Below, piece after piece: positions 45,688 to 54,703 of a DNA stretch of 64,000 bases (position 1 is the first letter of the stretch; each line of letters opens with the position of its first letter). Where the stretch lies: NCBI GenBank assembly GCA_938027685.1, contig CALJAM010000008.1:124001-188000 (forward strand). The letters run 5' to 3'. A program made the position numbers and the translations under genes. The DNA is from an uncultured Bryobacteraceae bacterium (GTDB lineage: Bacteria > Acidobacteriota > Terriglobia > Bryobacterales > Bryobacteraceae). The notes under the pieces are model-generated. The model worked only from the letters and a program-made list of their open reading frames with translations. It did not search any database and had not been told where the DNA came from.

Positions 45688-47017
45688 CGACGAGCAGGTC
45701 GTTCGCGACTCGCTCGTGCACTGGTTCACGGAGGAAGGTTACCGCGTAGAGGCTGCCGCGAGCGCCGCCGAAGCGCTGTCACGCCTGGCCGCGGGCGATT
45801 TGGACCTGATCATCGCCGACATCCGCATGCCCGGCATGGACGGGCTGGAGCTGCTCGAGCGGGTCCAATCCGAGCAGCTCGACACCGCGGTTATCATCAT
45901 GACCGGCTACGCCAGCGTGGAAAGCGCGGTGCGTGCGCTCAAGCACGGGGCTTTCGATTACATCACCAAGCCGTTCGACCCCGACGACCTGTCGGTCGTG
46001 GTGCGCAACGCCATCGAGCAGCAGCGGCTGAAGCGGGAAAACCGCATGCTGCGCGAGCAGTTGAGCGAGACGCTGGCCACCACGGAACTGGTGGGCCAGA
46101 GCGAAGCCATGCGGCGCGTGCGCGAGCAGATCGAGACCGTAGCGCCGGTGGACACCACGGTGCTGATCGTGGGTGAGAGCGGCACGGGCAAGGAACTGGT
46201 CGCGCGCGCCATCCACCGTCTCAGCCCGCGCCGCTACAACCCCATGGTGGTCGTGCACTGCGGAGCCCTCACCGAGACGCTGATCGAAAGCGAGCTCTTC
46301 GGTCACGAGAAAGGCGCCTTCACCGGCGCGCAGTACCGCAAGAAGGGGAAGTTCGAGGCCGCCCACGGCGGCACGATCTTCCTCGACGAGATCGCCGATA
46401 TCAGTCTCAAGACGCAGACCGACCTGCTTCGCGTTCTACAGGAACGCGAGATCGTGCGGGTGGGCGGCACGCAGCCCATCAAGGTGGACTTCCGCGTCAT
46501 CGCCGCCACCAACCGCGATCTGGCGGAGCTGGTCAAGGAAGGCCGCTTCCGCTCCGACCTCTATTACCGCCTCAACGTATTCACCATTCACTTGCCTCCG
46601 CTGCGCGAGCGCCACGGCGACGTGCCCCTGCTGGCGCAGTACTTCCTCGAAAAGTACAGCCGGCAGATGAACCGCAGGTTCACGGGCTTCGACCGGGCCG
46701 CCATGGAGCTCCTGGTGAGCCACAACTGGCCCGGCAACGTGCGCGAGCTGGAAAACATCATCGAACGGGCCGTGGTCGTCGGACGCGAGCCGCTGATTCG
46801 AGCCTCGGATCTGGCCATCAATCGCCCGGTCCTGACCGACGACGATCTCACGCTGGAGGCGGTCGAGCGCAAGCACATCCTCCGCGTGCTCGAAGATTTC
46901 GGCTGGAACCAGACACAGGCGGCCAAAGCTTTGGGCATCGACCGCGTGACCCTTTATCACAAGATCCGCCGCTACGGGCTGAAGCCGCCCGAGCGCAGCC
47001 GCTCCACACGGGCGTGA
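45653..47017 (+). CDS. NtrC-family sigma-54 response regulator
   Basis: The 454-residue protein has an intact receiver (ILIVDDEQ; phosphoacceptor Asp56 in LIIADIRMPGMDG; YITKPFD), an AAA+ domain (GESGTGKE, GAFTGA, IFLDEIADI), and a Fis-type DNA-binding end (NQTQAAKALGIDRVTLYHKI). It overlaps the haem kinase gene by 35 bases, so the two are a cognate pair. Its likely targets are promoters of the same respiratory cluster, although I could not find a convincing -24/-12 site in the 261-base region before 41520. Its stop overlaps the GTG start of the archaemetzincin gene. Confidence 0.94.
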   Translation: MSEPKPSILIVDDEQVVRDSLVHWFTEEGYRVEAAASAAEALSRLAAGDLDLIIADIRMPGMDGLELLERVQSEQLDTAVIIMTGYASVESAVRALKHGAFDYITKPFDPDDLSVVVRNAIEQQRLKRENRMLREQLSETLATTELVGQSEAMRRVREQIETVAPVDTTVLIVGESGTGKELVARAIHRLSPRRYNPMVVVHCGALTETLIESELFGHEKGAFTGAQYRKKGKFEAAHGGTIFLDEIADISLKTQTDLLRVLQEREIVRVGGTQPIKVDFRVIAATNRDLAELVKEGRFRSDLYYRLNVFTIHLPPLRERHGDVPLLAQYFLEKYSRQMNRRFTGFDRAAMELLVSHNWPGNVRELENIIERAVVVGREPLIRASDLAINRPVLTDDDLTLEAVERKHILRVLEDFGWNQTQAAKALGIDRVTLYHKIRRYGLKPPERSRSTRA

Positions 47018-47586
47018 AACGGCCGCCGCCAGTGCCGGGCGCCCGTCTGGTCGCCGTAGGCGACTTTCCTGAACCCCTGCTCGCCGAGCTCTCCCGGCGC
47101 AGCGGCCTGCCGCGACTCGCCGGCCGTTTCGATCCCGCCCCGGCCTGGGATCCGGCTCGCGGCCAATGCGATTCCACCCTCCTCATTCAGGCGCTGCGCA
47201 CCCGGTACGCCATTCCCGTGGTAGGCGCGACTGCCCTGGATCTCTTCATCCCCGTGTTCAGCTTCGTTTTCGGCGAAGCCGAACTGGGCGGGCGCGTGGC
47301 GGTCTTTTCCATCCACCGGCTGCGCGAGGAATTCTACGGTCTGCCGCCCAACCCGGCGCGACTGCTGGAGCGGGCGCTGCGCGAGCTGCTGCACGAGCTG
47401 GGGCACGTGGCGGGGCTGGTGCATTGCATCGAGCCTTCTTGCGTCATGCGACCCTCCCACTCGGTCGAGCAGGTGGACACCCGCATGGACGACTACTGCG
47501 AGACCTGCTGGCAGCTGATCGAGCAACGACAGAGGTTGGCCCGCGTCAGTGACCCTCCGCCTCCAGAAAGCGCTCCGCTTCGATAG
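47014..47586 (+). CDS. amzA: Archaemetzincin-family zinc metalloprotease
   Basis: The 190-residue protein has the archaemetzincin catalytic core HELGHVAGLVHC (His127, Glu128, His131, His137 with Cys138), followed by CVM (Cys143) and CETC (Cys162, Cys165), which form the second, structural zinc site. Most relatives are archaeal; bacterial copies are scattered. The GTG start at 47014 overlaps the regulator stop (GTGA), so the gene is translated with the sensor/regulator pair. Its 3' end overlaps the convergent trxB by 41 bases. It has no signal peptide, so cleavage would be cytoplasmic. No substrate is known. Confidence 0.9.
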   Translation: MKRPPPVPGARLVAVGDFPEPLLAELSRRSGLPRLAGRFDPAPAWDPARGQCDSTLLIQALRTRYAIPVVGATALDLFIPVFSFVFGEAELGGRVAVFSIHRLREEFYGLPPNPARLLERALRELLHELGHVAGLVHCIEPSCVMRPSHSVEQVDTRMDDYCETCWQLIEQRQRLARVSDPPPPESAPLR

Positions 47587-48469
47587 CAGCCATGCAGCCG
47601 GCGGCCGCCGCCGTAACGGCCTGCCGGTAGACGCGGTCCTGAACGTCCCCGGCGTGAAAGACCCCGGGCACGCTGGTGCGCGCGCCGCCCTTGGAGACGA
47701 TGTAGCCGTCAGGATCCAGTTCTATCTGGCCGCGGAACGGCGCCGTGTTGGGTACGTGGCCGATGGCGATGAAAAGCCCGTCCACCGGCTCCTCCCAGGT
47801 CCGTCCGCTCTCGACATCCCTCAAACGCACCCCCGTCACCAGACCTTTCTCTACATCGAAAACCTCTTCGACTACGGCTTTCGTGATCCAGCGGATCTTG
47901 GGATTGGCTCGGGCCCGCTCGAGCATGATTTTGGATGCGCGGAACTGATCGCGGCGGTGGACGATGGTGACCTGGCGACCGAAGCGAGTCAGGAAGATTG
48001 CCTCCTCCATGGCGGAATCGCCGCCGCCCACGACCATGATCAGCTTGTCACGGAAAAAGAAACCGTCGCAGGTGGCGCAGGAGCTCACGCCGCGTCCGAT
48101 GAGCTTCTGTTCGCTGGGCAACCCCAGCCAGCGCGCGCTGGCGCCGGAGGCGATGATCAGGGCTCGGCATTCTTCCCACTGCTCATCGATGCGGATGCGG
48201 AAGGGTCGGCGGGAAAGGTCGGCCTCGGTCACGGAGCCTTGCACGTACTCGGCGCCGAACCGCTCGGCCTGCCGGCGCATGTTAGTCACCAATTCCGGCC
48301 CCTGGATGCCTTCGGGGAAGCCTGGGAAGTTCTCGACCAGCGTAGTGAGCGAGAGCTGTCCACCGGGCTCGTGCCCGGTTACCACCAACGGTTTCAGGTT
48401 GGCCCTGGCGGCGTAGATCGCCGCGGTATTTCCTGCACAGCCTGAACCCACGATGATGAGATTGCGCAT
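47546..48469 (-). CDS. trxB: Thioredoxin reductase
   Basis: From ATG 48469, preceded by AAGAAGG, the flavoenzyme is 307 residues; an in-frame opening further upstream to 48670 has no homology. Motifs are the FAD site LIIVGSGCAGNTAAIYAARA, the redox-active CATC (Cys131, Cys134), the NADPH site VVGGGDSAMEEA, and GVFHAGDVQD. The FAD motif has Cys11 where GPAG is usual. It reduces thioredoxin with NADPH. It is 47 bases after feoB on the same strand and may belong to the feo transcript. Its 3' end overlaps the archaemetzincin gene. Confidence 0.93.
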   Translation of the reverse strand: MRNLIIVGSGCAGNTAAIYAARANLKPLVVTGHEPGGQLSLTTLVENFPGFPEGIQGPELVTNMRRQAERFGAEYVQGSVTEADLSRRPFRIRIDEQWEECRALIIASGASARWLGLPSEQKLIGRGVSSCATCDGFFFRDKLIMVVGGGDSAMEEAIFLTRFGRQVTIVHRRDQFRASKIMLERARANPKIRWITKAVVEEVFDVEKGLVTGVRLRDVESGRTWEEPVDGLFIAIGHVPNTAPFRGQIELDPDGYIVSKGGARTSVPGVFHAGDVQDRVYRQAVTAAAAGCMAAIEAERFLEAEGH

Positions 48470-48515
48470 AGCGAGGAACCTTCTTATGCTAGCAGGAAGG
48501 CAGGGCCGGCAAACC

Positions 48516-50411
48516 CTATGCGCCCCACATGGAGGCGAGCCGATAGGTAAGCCAGGCCCCGGTATAGGCGAGAGTTCCCATATAGAAGAACTGCAACGCG
48601 GGCCACTTCCAACTGCCAGTCTCGCGCCTGACCACCGCGATGGTCGAGATGCATTGCAGAGCGAAGGCAAAAAAGACCAGCAGCGCGAAGGCGGCGGCGG
48701 GCGTCAGGTCCTTGCGCACCGACTCCTGCAGACTCCCGGAAGCGGCGTCGCCCTCGATGCCGTAGATCGTACCCAGCGTGCTCACGATCACCTCGCGCGC
48801 GGCCAGCGACGTAATCAGACCCACGCCGATTTTCCAGTTGAATCCCAGCGGCCGGATCACAGGCTCGACGGCGTGTCCAAGCCGGCCCGCGTAGCTGCGT
48901 TCGATGGGAGGCCGCGAGCCGTCCTCGAGCGGAAGGTTCGCGAGCGCCCACAGAATGAGGGAGACGGCAAGGATGATCGTGCCTACGCGCGTGAGGAAGA
49001 TCTTGGTGCGGTCGAACAAGCGAAGGCCGAGCGACCGCAGCGTGGGACGACGGTAGGGGGGAAGCTCGAGCACGAAGGGCGTTCGCTCGCTCTTGAGAAT
49101 CGCCGACTTGAGCAGGCCTGCGGTCGCAATAGCCGCCAGGAACCCAAGGACGTAAAGGCCCAGCAACGCAGCCGCGCGCGTGCCCAGCAAGGGTCCGAGC
49201 AACGGGCGCTCGGGGATGAAAGCCGCGATGAGGAGCGTGTAAACGGGCAGGCGCGCCGAACAGGTCATCAAAGGCGCAATCAGGATCGTCGCGATACGGT
49301 CCCGGCGGCTCTCGATCGTGCGCGTGGCCAGGATGGCGGGCACGGCGCAGGCGTAGGCCGAAATCAGCGGGATGAAGGATTTGCCCTGCAGTCCGACTCT
49401 GGCCATCGTGCGATCGGCGATCAGCGCCGCACGCGCCAAATAGCCCGAGTCCTCCAGAATGCCGATGAAGAGGAACAGCAACAGGATCTGAGGCAGGAAG
49501 ACGACGACCGAACCGGCCCCCGCCCACACGCCGTCCACCGCCAGCGAACGCAGAGCCTCGCCGGGAACCCGCCGGCCCACCCATTCTCCTGAGGCATTGA
49601 TGAGAGCCTGTACAGCGTCCATCAGGGGGCGCGCGCCGAGGAAGATCGTCTGAAACACCGCCACGACGACGGCCAGGAAGATCAACGGGCCCGCGACAGG
49701 GTGCAGGAAGATCCGATCCAACCGCTGCGTCCAGACGGGCGGCGATGGCGGCTTCCAGGTCCGGGCGCCCAGATGCTGCGCCCACAACCGGCAGCGGGGT
49801 ATGTCGTTCAGCAGGGCGCGGTCCAGGCGCGGCGCACCCGTGCGAATCTCGCCGTCCAGGAACGCAAGCACGGGCTCGAGTCCCTCGCCGCGCGCCGCGC
49901 TGGCCAGGACGACGGGAGCTCCCAGATGCTCAGCGAGGGCTTCCACGTCGACGTGCCCGCCCCGCTCGCGCAGCTCATCCGCCATGTTGAGCACGACCAT
50001 GGCGGGGAGCCCCAGGGCCAGCACGGGAGCCGCTACGGTCAGGTGACGGCTGAGCAGGTTGGCGTCCAGCACCACAATGACTGCGTCCGGCCGGGGCATG
50101 CCGGGCATACGCCCGGTAAGCACGTCGTGCGCGATCCTTTCGTCCTCGGAGCACGGCGTCAGACTGTAGATGCCGGGCAGGTCCACCAGCGTCACTTCGT
50201 GGCCACGCGCCACGCGGGTCTTGCCCACCCGGTGCTCGACCGTAACGCCGGGGTAATTGGCGACTTTTTGGCGCAGCCCGGTGAGCCGGTTGAACAGGGT
50301 CGATTTGCCTGAGTTGGGCGGTCCCACGATGGCCACGATGGCGGGCTTGCCCGAGGTCTTTCCTTGGGCGCCCGCTAAGGCGCAGCTTTCACAGTGGCAG
50401 GCGCCGATCAT
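48516..50411 (-). CDS. feoB: Ferrous iron transporter B
   Basis: The 631-residue protein has the N-terminal GTPase (GPPNSGKST, DLPGIYSLTP, NMAD) and the membrane core with Gate-type segments (FLFIGILEDSGYLARAAL, LMTCSARLPVYTLLIAAFIP, GLITSLAAREVIVSTLGTIYG). It imports Fe2+ across the inner membrane. An unusual N-terminal CHCESC sequence (residues 5-10) could bind metal. It is shorter than E. coli FeoB (773 residues), mainly through a compact GTPase-linked region. It overlaps feoA by 4 bases. Confidence 0.95.
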   Translation of the reverse strand: MIGACHCESCALAGAQGKTSGKPAIVAIVGPPNSGKSTLFNRLTGLRQKVANYPGVTVEHRVGKTRVARGHEVTLVDLPGIYSLTPCSEDERIAHDVLTGRMPGMPRPDAVIVVLDANLLSRHLTVAAPVLALGLPAMVVLNMADELRERGGHVDVEALAEHLGAPVVLASAARGEGLEPVLAFLDGEIRTGAPRLDRALLNDIPRCRLWAQHLGARTWKPPSPPVWTQRLDRIFLHPVAGPLIFLAVVVAVFQTIFLGARPLMDAVQALINASGEWVGRRVPGEALRSLAVDGVWAGAGSVVVFLPQILLLFLFIGILEDSGYLARAALIADRTMARVGLQGKSFIPLISAYACAVPAILATRTIESRRDRIATILIAPLMTCSARLPVYTLLIAAFIPERPLLGPLLGTRAAALLGLYVLGFLAAIATAGLLKSAILKSERTPFVLELPPYRRPTLRSLGLRLFDRTKIFLTRVGTIILAVSLILWALANLPLEDGSRPPIERSYAGRLGHAVEPVIRPLGFNWKIGVGLITSLAAREVIVSTLGTIYGIEGDAASGSLQESVRKDLTPAAAFALLVFFAFALQCISTIAVVRRETGSWKWPALQFFYMGTLAYTGAWLTYRLASMWGA

Positions 50412-50710
50412 CGACGGGCGTCTTCACCGGCCGGTTCCAGTATCAGGCAGGCTGCTGTTTCCGCTCGCAAGGCGATCTCGGCGCCATCGACGCGGTAGAT
50501 GCGCGGATCGCCTCCGGGCGCGGCGCGGCCGGCTTCGATCCGGGTGCCCGGAAGGAAACCCAGAGCCATCAGCCTGCGCGAGGCCTCTTCCGGCAGGTTG
50601 ATCTTGGCCAGGATTCCCCACTCCCCTTCGGTCAGCTCGGCCAGGGTGCGGGCCCGCGCGGCTGAAGCTGGGGTCCGGCGCGCCGGGCTGGTGAAAACCA
50701 GTTGCAGCAC
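50408..50710 (-). CDS. feoA: FeoA-family protein
   Basis: The 100-residue protein has the FeoA SH3-like core: LPEEASRRLMALGFLPGTRIEAGRAAPGG, YRVDGAEIALRAETAACLIL. It is the cytoplasmic accessory protein for FeoB and its stop overlaps the feoB start. The start codon is GTG at 50710. A strong promoter (50718-50746) places transcription start at or next to that GTG, so the message may be leaderless. A downstream start would remove the first 20-30 residues, which are poorly conserved, so it cannot be excluded. Confidence 0.88.
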   Translation of the reverse strand: MLQLVFTSPARRTPASAARARTLAELTEGEWGILAKINLPEEASRRLMALGFLPGTRIEAGRAAPGGDPRIYRVDGAEIALRAETAACLILEPAGEDARR

Positions 50711-50717
50711 GTTTCCA

Positions 50718-50746
50718 GTATCCTATGTCCGATTTTGCGTTGTCAA
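50718..50746 (-). promoter_or_regulatory. Strong sigma-70 promoter of feoAB
   Basis: On the minus strand TTGACA (50746-50741) is followed after 17 bases by GATACT (50723-50718), a consensus -35 with optimal spacing. The expected start is about 7 bases downstream at 50711-50710, at the GTG start codon of feoA. I see no Fur or DtxR-type operator. Confidence 0.72.
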
Positions 50747-50876
50747 TAACGTTCAGGATCGCCGTGCCGGCCCGCCCAGTCAGTCGTTGCAAGATCGTTG
50801 CGAAAGGAGACGACGCCCCGATTCGCGGGGTAGCGCCGCGGGCCCCGTGTTACAATCGGACTCACGCGGCCGCCCC

Positions 50877-51827
50877 ATGCGCGTTCTGGATGCCGAGGCC
50901 ACCTACAGCCGAGCCCAGGTGCGGCGCCTGCTGGGCATCTCCGAGTCCCGGCTGCGCAGTTGGGAGCGCCAGCAGCTCATCCCGGTCCAGACCGAATTCC
51001 GTCTGGCCGATCTGCTCGCACTGGGCACACTTCGCAAGCTCGCCGAGCTCAATCTTTCCGCCGCGCGCATTCGTCGCATCGTCAGCGCCGTGCGGCGCAA
51101 GGTGGGCGAGCTTGAGGAGCCGCTCAAACAGTTGCGCATCGTGCGGGAGGGGCGCAAGATTACCGTGATCGTCGGCGGCCGTAAGATGGAGCCCCTCACC
51201 GGTCAGCTCCTGCTGGATTTCGACCGCGAGGAACTTGCCCGCCTGGTAAACTTTCCCGAAAGCCGAGTCCAAAGCCGCTCGCCCGCCGCTCGCGCCCGCG
51301 AGGCCGAGCAATGGTTCGAGCGAGGTCTCGAGCTGGAGCGCGCGGGCGCGCCGTTCGATCAGATCTTGCAAGCCTACCTGAAGGCCGTCACGCTCGACCC
51401 CAGATCGGCGGGCGCGATGGTGAACCTCGGGACGCTGTTCTTTCACCGGCGCATGTGGGCGCAGGCCGAGCTCTGGTACCGCCGGGCGTTGGAGGTCGAA
51501 CCGGGCTACGCGCTGGCGCACTACAATCTGGGCAACCTGTACGATGAGATGGAAGATCGCGACGCGGCCATCGCGCAGTACCAGCAGGCCATTCGGCTCG
51601 ATCCCGATTATGCTGACGCGCATTACAATCTGGCGCTTCTCTACCAGATGAGCGGGCGGACGCTCGAGGCTGTCCGCCACTGGCAGATTTACTTACGCCT
51701 CGACCCCGTCAGTCCCTGGGCTGCGATTGCGCGGCGCGAGCTCGAGAAGCTTCGCCAGACGACGATCGTACGCGGTGGCCAGCAAGCCCCCGAGGGCCGG
51801 GGCGGTCCCTCAAAAGCTGAAGGATAA
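50877..51827 (+). CDS. MerR-type DNA-binding domain fused to TPR repeats
   Basis: From ATG 50877 the protein is 316 residues. An N-terminal MerR-type helix-turn-helix (TYSRAQVRRLLGISESRLRSWERQQLI, residues 8-34) is followed by a linker and at least four TPR units (about 145-295: DQILQAYLKAVTLDP, AELWYRRALEVEPGYALAHYNLGNLYDE, AAIAQYQQAIRLDPDYADAHYNLALLY). It has no Cys-rich metal-binding end like typical MerR proteins. It is divergent from feoAB with 166 bases between, and could regulate that promoter, but this is positional inference only. Confidence 0.85.
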   Translation: MRVLDAEATYSRAQVRRLLGISESRLRSWERQQLIPVQTEFRLADLLALGTLRKLAELNLSAARIRRIVSAVRRKVGELEEPLKQLRIVREGRKITVIVGGRKMEPLTGQLLLDFDREELARLVNFPESRVQSRSPAARAREAEQWFERGLELERAGAPFDQILQAYLKAVTLDPRSAGAMVNLGTLFFHRRMWAQAELWYRRALEVEPGYALAHYNLGNLYDEMEDRDAAIAQYQQAIRLDPDYADAHYNLALLYQMSGRTLEAVRHWQIYLRLDPVSPWAAIARRELEKLRQTTIVRGGQQAPEGRGGPSKAEG

Positions 51828-52048
51828 GAGGGCGTCGATCTGATTGCGCCGCGGCCCCCAACCCGTGCGATTCTCGCCCACCGCCTGGAGGGGAGTACAG
51901 GCGTCATCGCCGCGGCGCCGGCCGATTTTGACGTCAGGGCCGCGCTCCCGGTCCCTCCGATCCGGCCGGGGCCCGTTCACTCGCACGCAGCAGCGTCGAA
52001 CCACCTTCCGCATGTGCTACAATCGCGCCCCGATTCGGAGGCTTTTCC

Positions 52049-54646
52049 ATGACATTCTCGTCAGCCTCGACTCACGCCTCTGTCGCACTCCTGCTGGCAG
52101 GCCTGCTCGCGCATGGTGCGCAGTCCCAGCTACGCATCCCGCCGCCCGATGAGTTCTTCGGCTTCCGGTTGGGTAGCGATCGCAAGATCGCACGCTGGCC
52201 GCGGATCGTCGAGTACTATCGGGTGCTCGAACGCCAGGCGGGCGGCAAGCTCAGAGTCATCGAAATGGGACCCACCACCGAGGGCCGCCCGTTCCTGCTC
52301 GTCATCATCACGGCGCCGCGGAACATGGAGCGGCTGGAGCGGCTGCGTCAGGTGAACCTCCGGCTGAGCGATCCCCGCGGCCTCACCGACGCAGAGGCTG
52401 CCAAGCTGGTCGAGGAGGGTCGCGCCGTCGTCTGCCAGTCCATGAGCCTGCACGCCACCGAGATCGGCGGGACGCAAATGGCGCCTGAGCTCGCCTACGA
52501 ACTGGTCGCGCGGGAGGACGCCGATACGCAGCGCATCCTCGAGAACGTGATTTTCCTTTTGATCCCCTGCTTCAACCCCGACGGGGCGGAGATGGTGGCC
52601 GACTGGTACGAAAAAACCCGGGGGACGGAGTACGAGGGCAGCAGTCTGCCCTGGCTGTATCACAAGTACGCCGGGCACGACAACAACCGCGACGCCTTCC
52701 AGCTCAACTTGGTCGAATCGCGCTACGCGGCCCGGATCCTCTTCCGCGAGTGGATTCCGCAGGCTTACGTGGACCACCATCACATGGGCAGCTACGGTCC
52801 GCGCTTCTACGTGCCGCCCTACGCCGAACCTATCCGGCCGCACGCCGATCCTTTGGTCTGGCGCGAGATGAGCTGGTACGGCGCGCACATCGCGTACAAG
52901 GAAGAGGAGGCAGGCCTTTCGGGCGTCATCAACATGGCGCAGTTTTCCGGCTGGGGTCACTTCGGCTTTCACTGGATCACGCCGTTTCACAACATCGCGG
53001 GCATGTTGACCGAGGCCGCGACGGTGCGCATCGCCACGCCGATTTACATTCATGCCGACCAGCTCCGCGGCGAGGCGCGCGGCTTCCCGTTCTACGGCCC
53101 GCACACGACGTTTCCCAATCCCTGGCCCGGCGGCTGGTGGCGGCTGCGCGACATCGTGGAACGGCAGAAGGTCTCCGCCTGGGCCGTCCTTGATTTGGCC
53201 GCGCGGAACCGCGAAACGGTGTTGTGGAACGCGTTCTACAAGGCGAAACGGCAGACCGAGCGCGGCGCGCAGGGCAAGCCGGCGGCCTACCTGATCCCGC
53301 CCGCCCAGCACGATCCGCTGACGGCCCTGAAGATGGTCAACAACCTGCTGGCGCAGGGCATCGAGGTGCACCGTGCACGGTCGGCCTTCACGCTGCCCTC
53401 GGGCATGAGCTATCCTGCGGGCACGTTCGTCGTCTCGCTGGCGCAGCCCAAGATGGGATTGATCCGCTACCTGCTGGGCCGCACCTTTTATCCCGACAAC
53501 GAGTGGACGCGCGCCCGCGACGGCTCGCCCATGCGCCCCTACGATCTGGCCACGGACACGATGTTCGAGTTCATGGGCGTCCGCGTGGATCCCTCCGACG
53601 ATCCCGTCCGCACGGAGCTGGAGAGGGTCGCGGCCGAGCTCAAACCGCAAGGCGCCGTGCCGCCGGGGCCGACGCTCTACGCGCTCGACGGCCGGCTCAA
53701 TGACGCCTTTCGCGCCGTCAACCTGCTGCTCGATCGCGGCGTTCCCGTCCGTCGGCTCCACAGCGCATGGCAGGATCGTCGGCCAGGCGACTTCATCGTC
53801 TCCGGTTCGGCGGCCGCGCTGGCCGAAGTCGCCCGCGCGACCGGAGTGGATTTCATCCCGCTCAAGGAGGATCCCGGCCCGGCCGCACGCGCCCTGGAGC
53901 GGCTCAGGATCGGCATGTACCAGCGCTACTGGGGCGGCAACATGGACGAGGGCTGGACGCGGCTGCTGCTCGAACAGTTCGGCTTCCCTTATAGCAGCGT
54001 ACTCGACGCCGAGATCAAACAGGGAGGCCTGCGGCAGAAGTACGACGTATTCGTGCTGCCCGACGATTCGACCGCGCGCATCACCGGCGAGCGGCGTGAA
54101 CGCCCGGGCGAGCCGCCGGCTCCGCCCGAAGAGGAGTATCCCCCGGAGTATCGCAGCGGCATCGGCGAGGAGGGCGTCAAGGCCCTGCGCGAATTCGTCG
54201 AGCAGGGTGGCGTCCTGCTGACGCTGGGCAACGCCTCCATGTTTCCCATCGAAAAGCTTGGCCTGCGCCTGCGCAACGTGGTCGTGGGCAGAAGCTCGCG
54301 GGAATTCTGGTGCCCCGGTTCGACACTGCGCGTGCGGTTCGACACGACCCACCCGCTCGCCTATGGCATGCCCGAGGCAGGTTTGGCGCTGTATCTGGCG
54401 GGCAATCCGGTCTTCGAGATCCTGCCTTCGTCCGCGAACGACCGCTATGAAACCGTGGTGCGCTACGCCGAGCGGGATCTTCTGGCCAGCGGGTGGCTGA
54501 TCGGCGAGCAGGTGATCGCGAACAAACCTGCCATGATCGCGGCGCGGATGGGCAAAGGCCAGGTGGTTATGATCGGCTTTCGCGCCCAGCACCGCGCGCA
54601 GACTCACGGAACCTTCAAGCTGGTCTTCAACGCGTTTTTCAAGTAA
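52049..54646 (+). CDS. Secreted M14-family zinc carboxypeptidase-like protein
   Basis: The 865-residue protein has a signal peptide (residues 1-27, LLLAGLLAHGAQSQ) and an M14 domain. Zinc ligands are His135 and Glu138 (SLHATEIGG) and one of His243-His245 (VDHHHMGSYG). FNPDGAEMV and DNNRDAFQ (211-218) match the substrate-binding NR pair. The last 450 residues form an unassigned region including a glutamine-amidotransferase-like fold (DVFVLPDDS; GVKALREFVEQGGVLLTLGNAS). It probably trims peptides in the periplasm or outside. It is 58 bases before the TPR/beta-barrel gene. Confidence 0.9.
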   Translation: MTFSSASTHASVALLLAGLLAHGAQSQLRIPPPDEFFGFRLGSDRKIARWPRIVEYYRVLERQAGGKLRVIEMGPTTEGRPFLLVIITAPRNMERLERLRQVNLRLSDPRGLTDAEAAKLVEEGRAVVCQSMSLHATEIGGTQMAPELAYELVAREDADTQRILENVIFLLIPCFNPDGAEMVADWYEKTRGTEYEGSSLPWLYHKYAGHDNNRDAFQLNLVESRYAARILFREWIPQAYVDHHHMGSYGPRFYVPPYAEPIRPHADPLVWREMSWYGAHIAYKEEEAGLSGVINMAQFSGWGHFGFHWITPFHNIAGMLTEAATVRIATPIYIHADQLRGEARGFPFYGPHTTFPNPWPGGWWRLRDIVERQKVSAWAVLDLAARNRETVLWNAFYKAKRQTERGAQGKPAAYLIPPAQHDPLTALKMVNNLLAQGIEVHRARSAFTLPSGMSYPAGTFVVSLAQPKMGLIRYLLGRTFYPDNEWTRARDGSPMRPYDLATDTMFEFMGVRVDPSDDPVRTELERVAAELKPQGAVPPGPTLYALDGRLNDAFRAVNLLLDRGVPVRRLHSAWQDRRPGDFIVSGSAAALAEVARATGVDFIPLKEDPGPAARALERLRIGMYQRYWGGNMDEGWTRLLLEQFGFPYSSVLDAEIKQGGLRQKYDVFVLPDDSTARITGERRERPGEPPAPPEEEYPPEYRSGIGEEGVKALREFVEQGGVLLTLGNASMFPIEKLGLRLRNVVVGRSSREFWCPGSTLRVRFDTTHPLAYGMPEAGLALYLAGNPVFEILPSSANDRYETVVRYAERDLLASGWLIGEQVIANKPAMIAARMGKGQVVMIGFRAQHRAQTHGTFKLVFNAFFK

Positions 54647-54703
54647 GCGCCGCAGTTCGGCTGCGAAAAGCGCCGCGCCGGCCCACTATTTGTGATAGCC
54701 GGC

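Noticed and set aside
52130-54607. 825-codon open frame antisense to the M14 gene
   Set aside because: The sense product has a signal peptide and zinc motifs; the antisense translation is Arg/Gly/His-rich with no homology.
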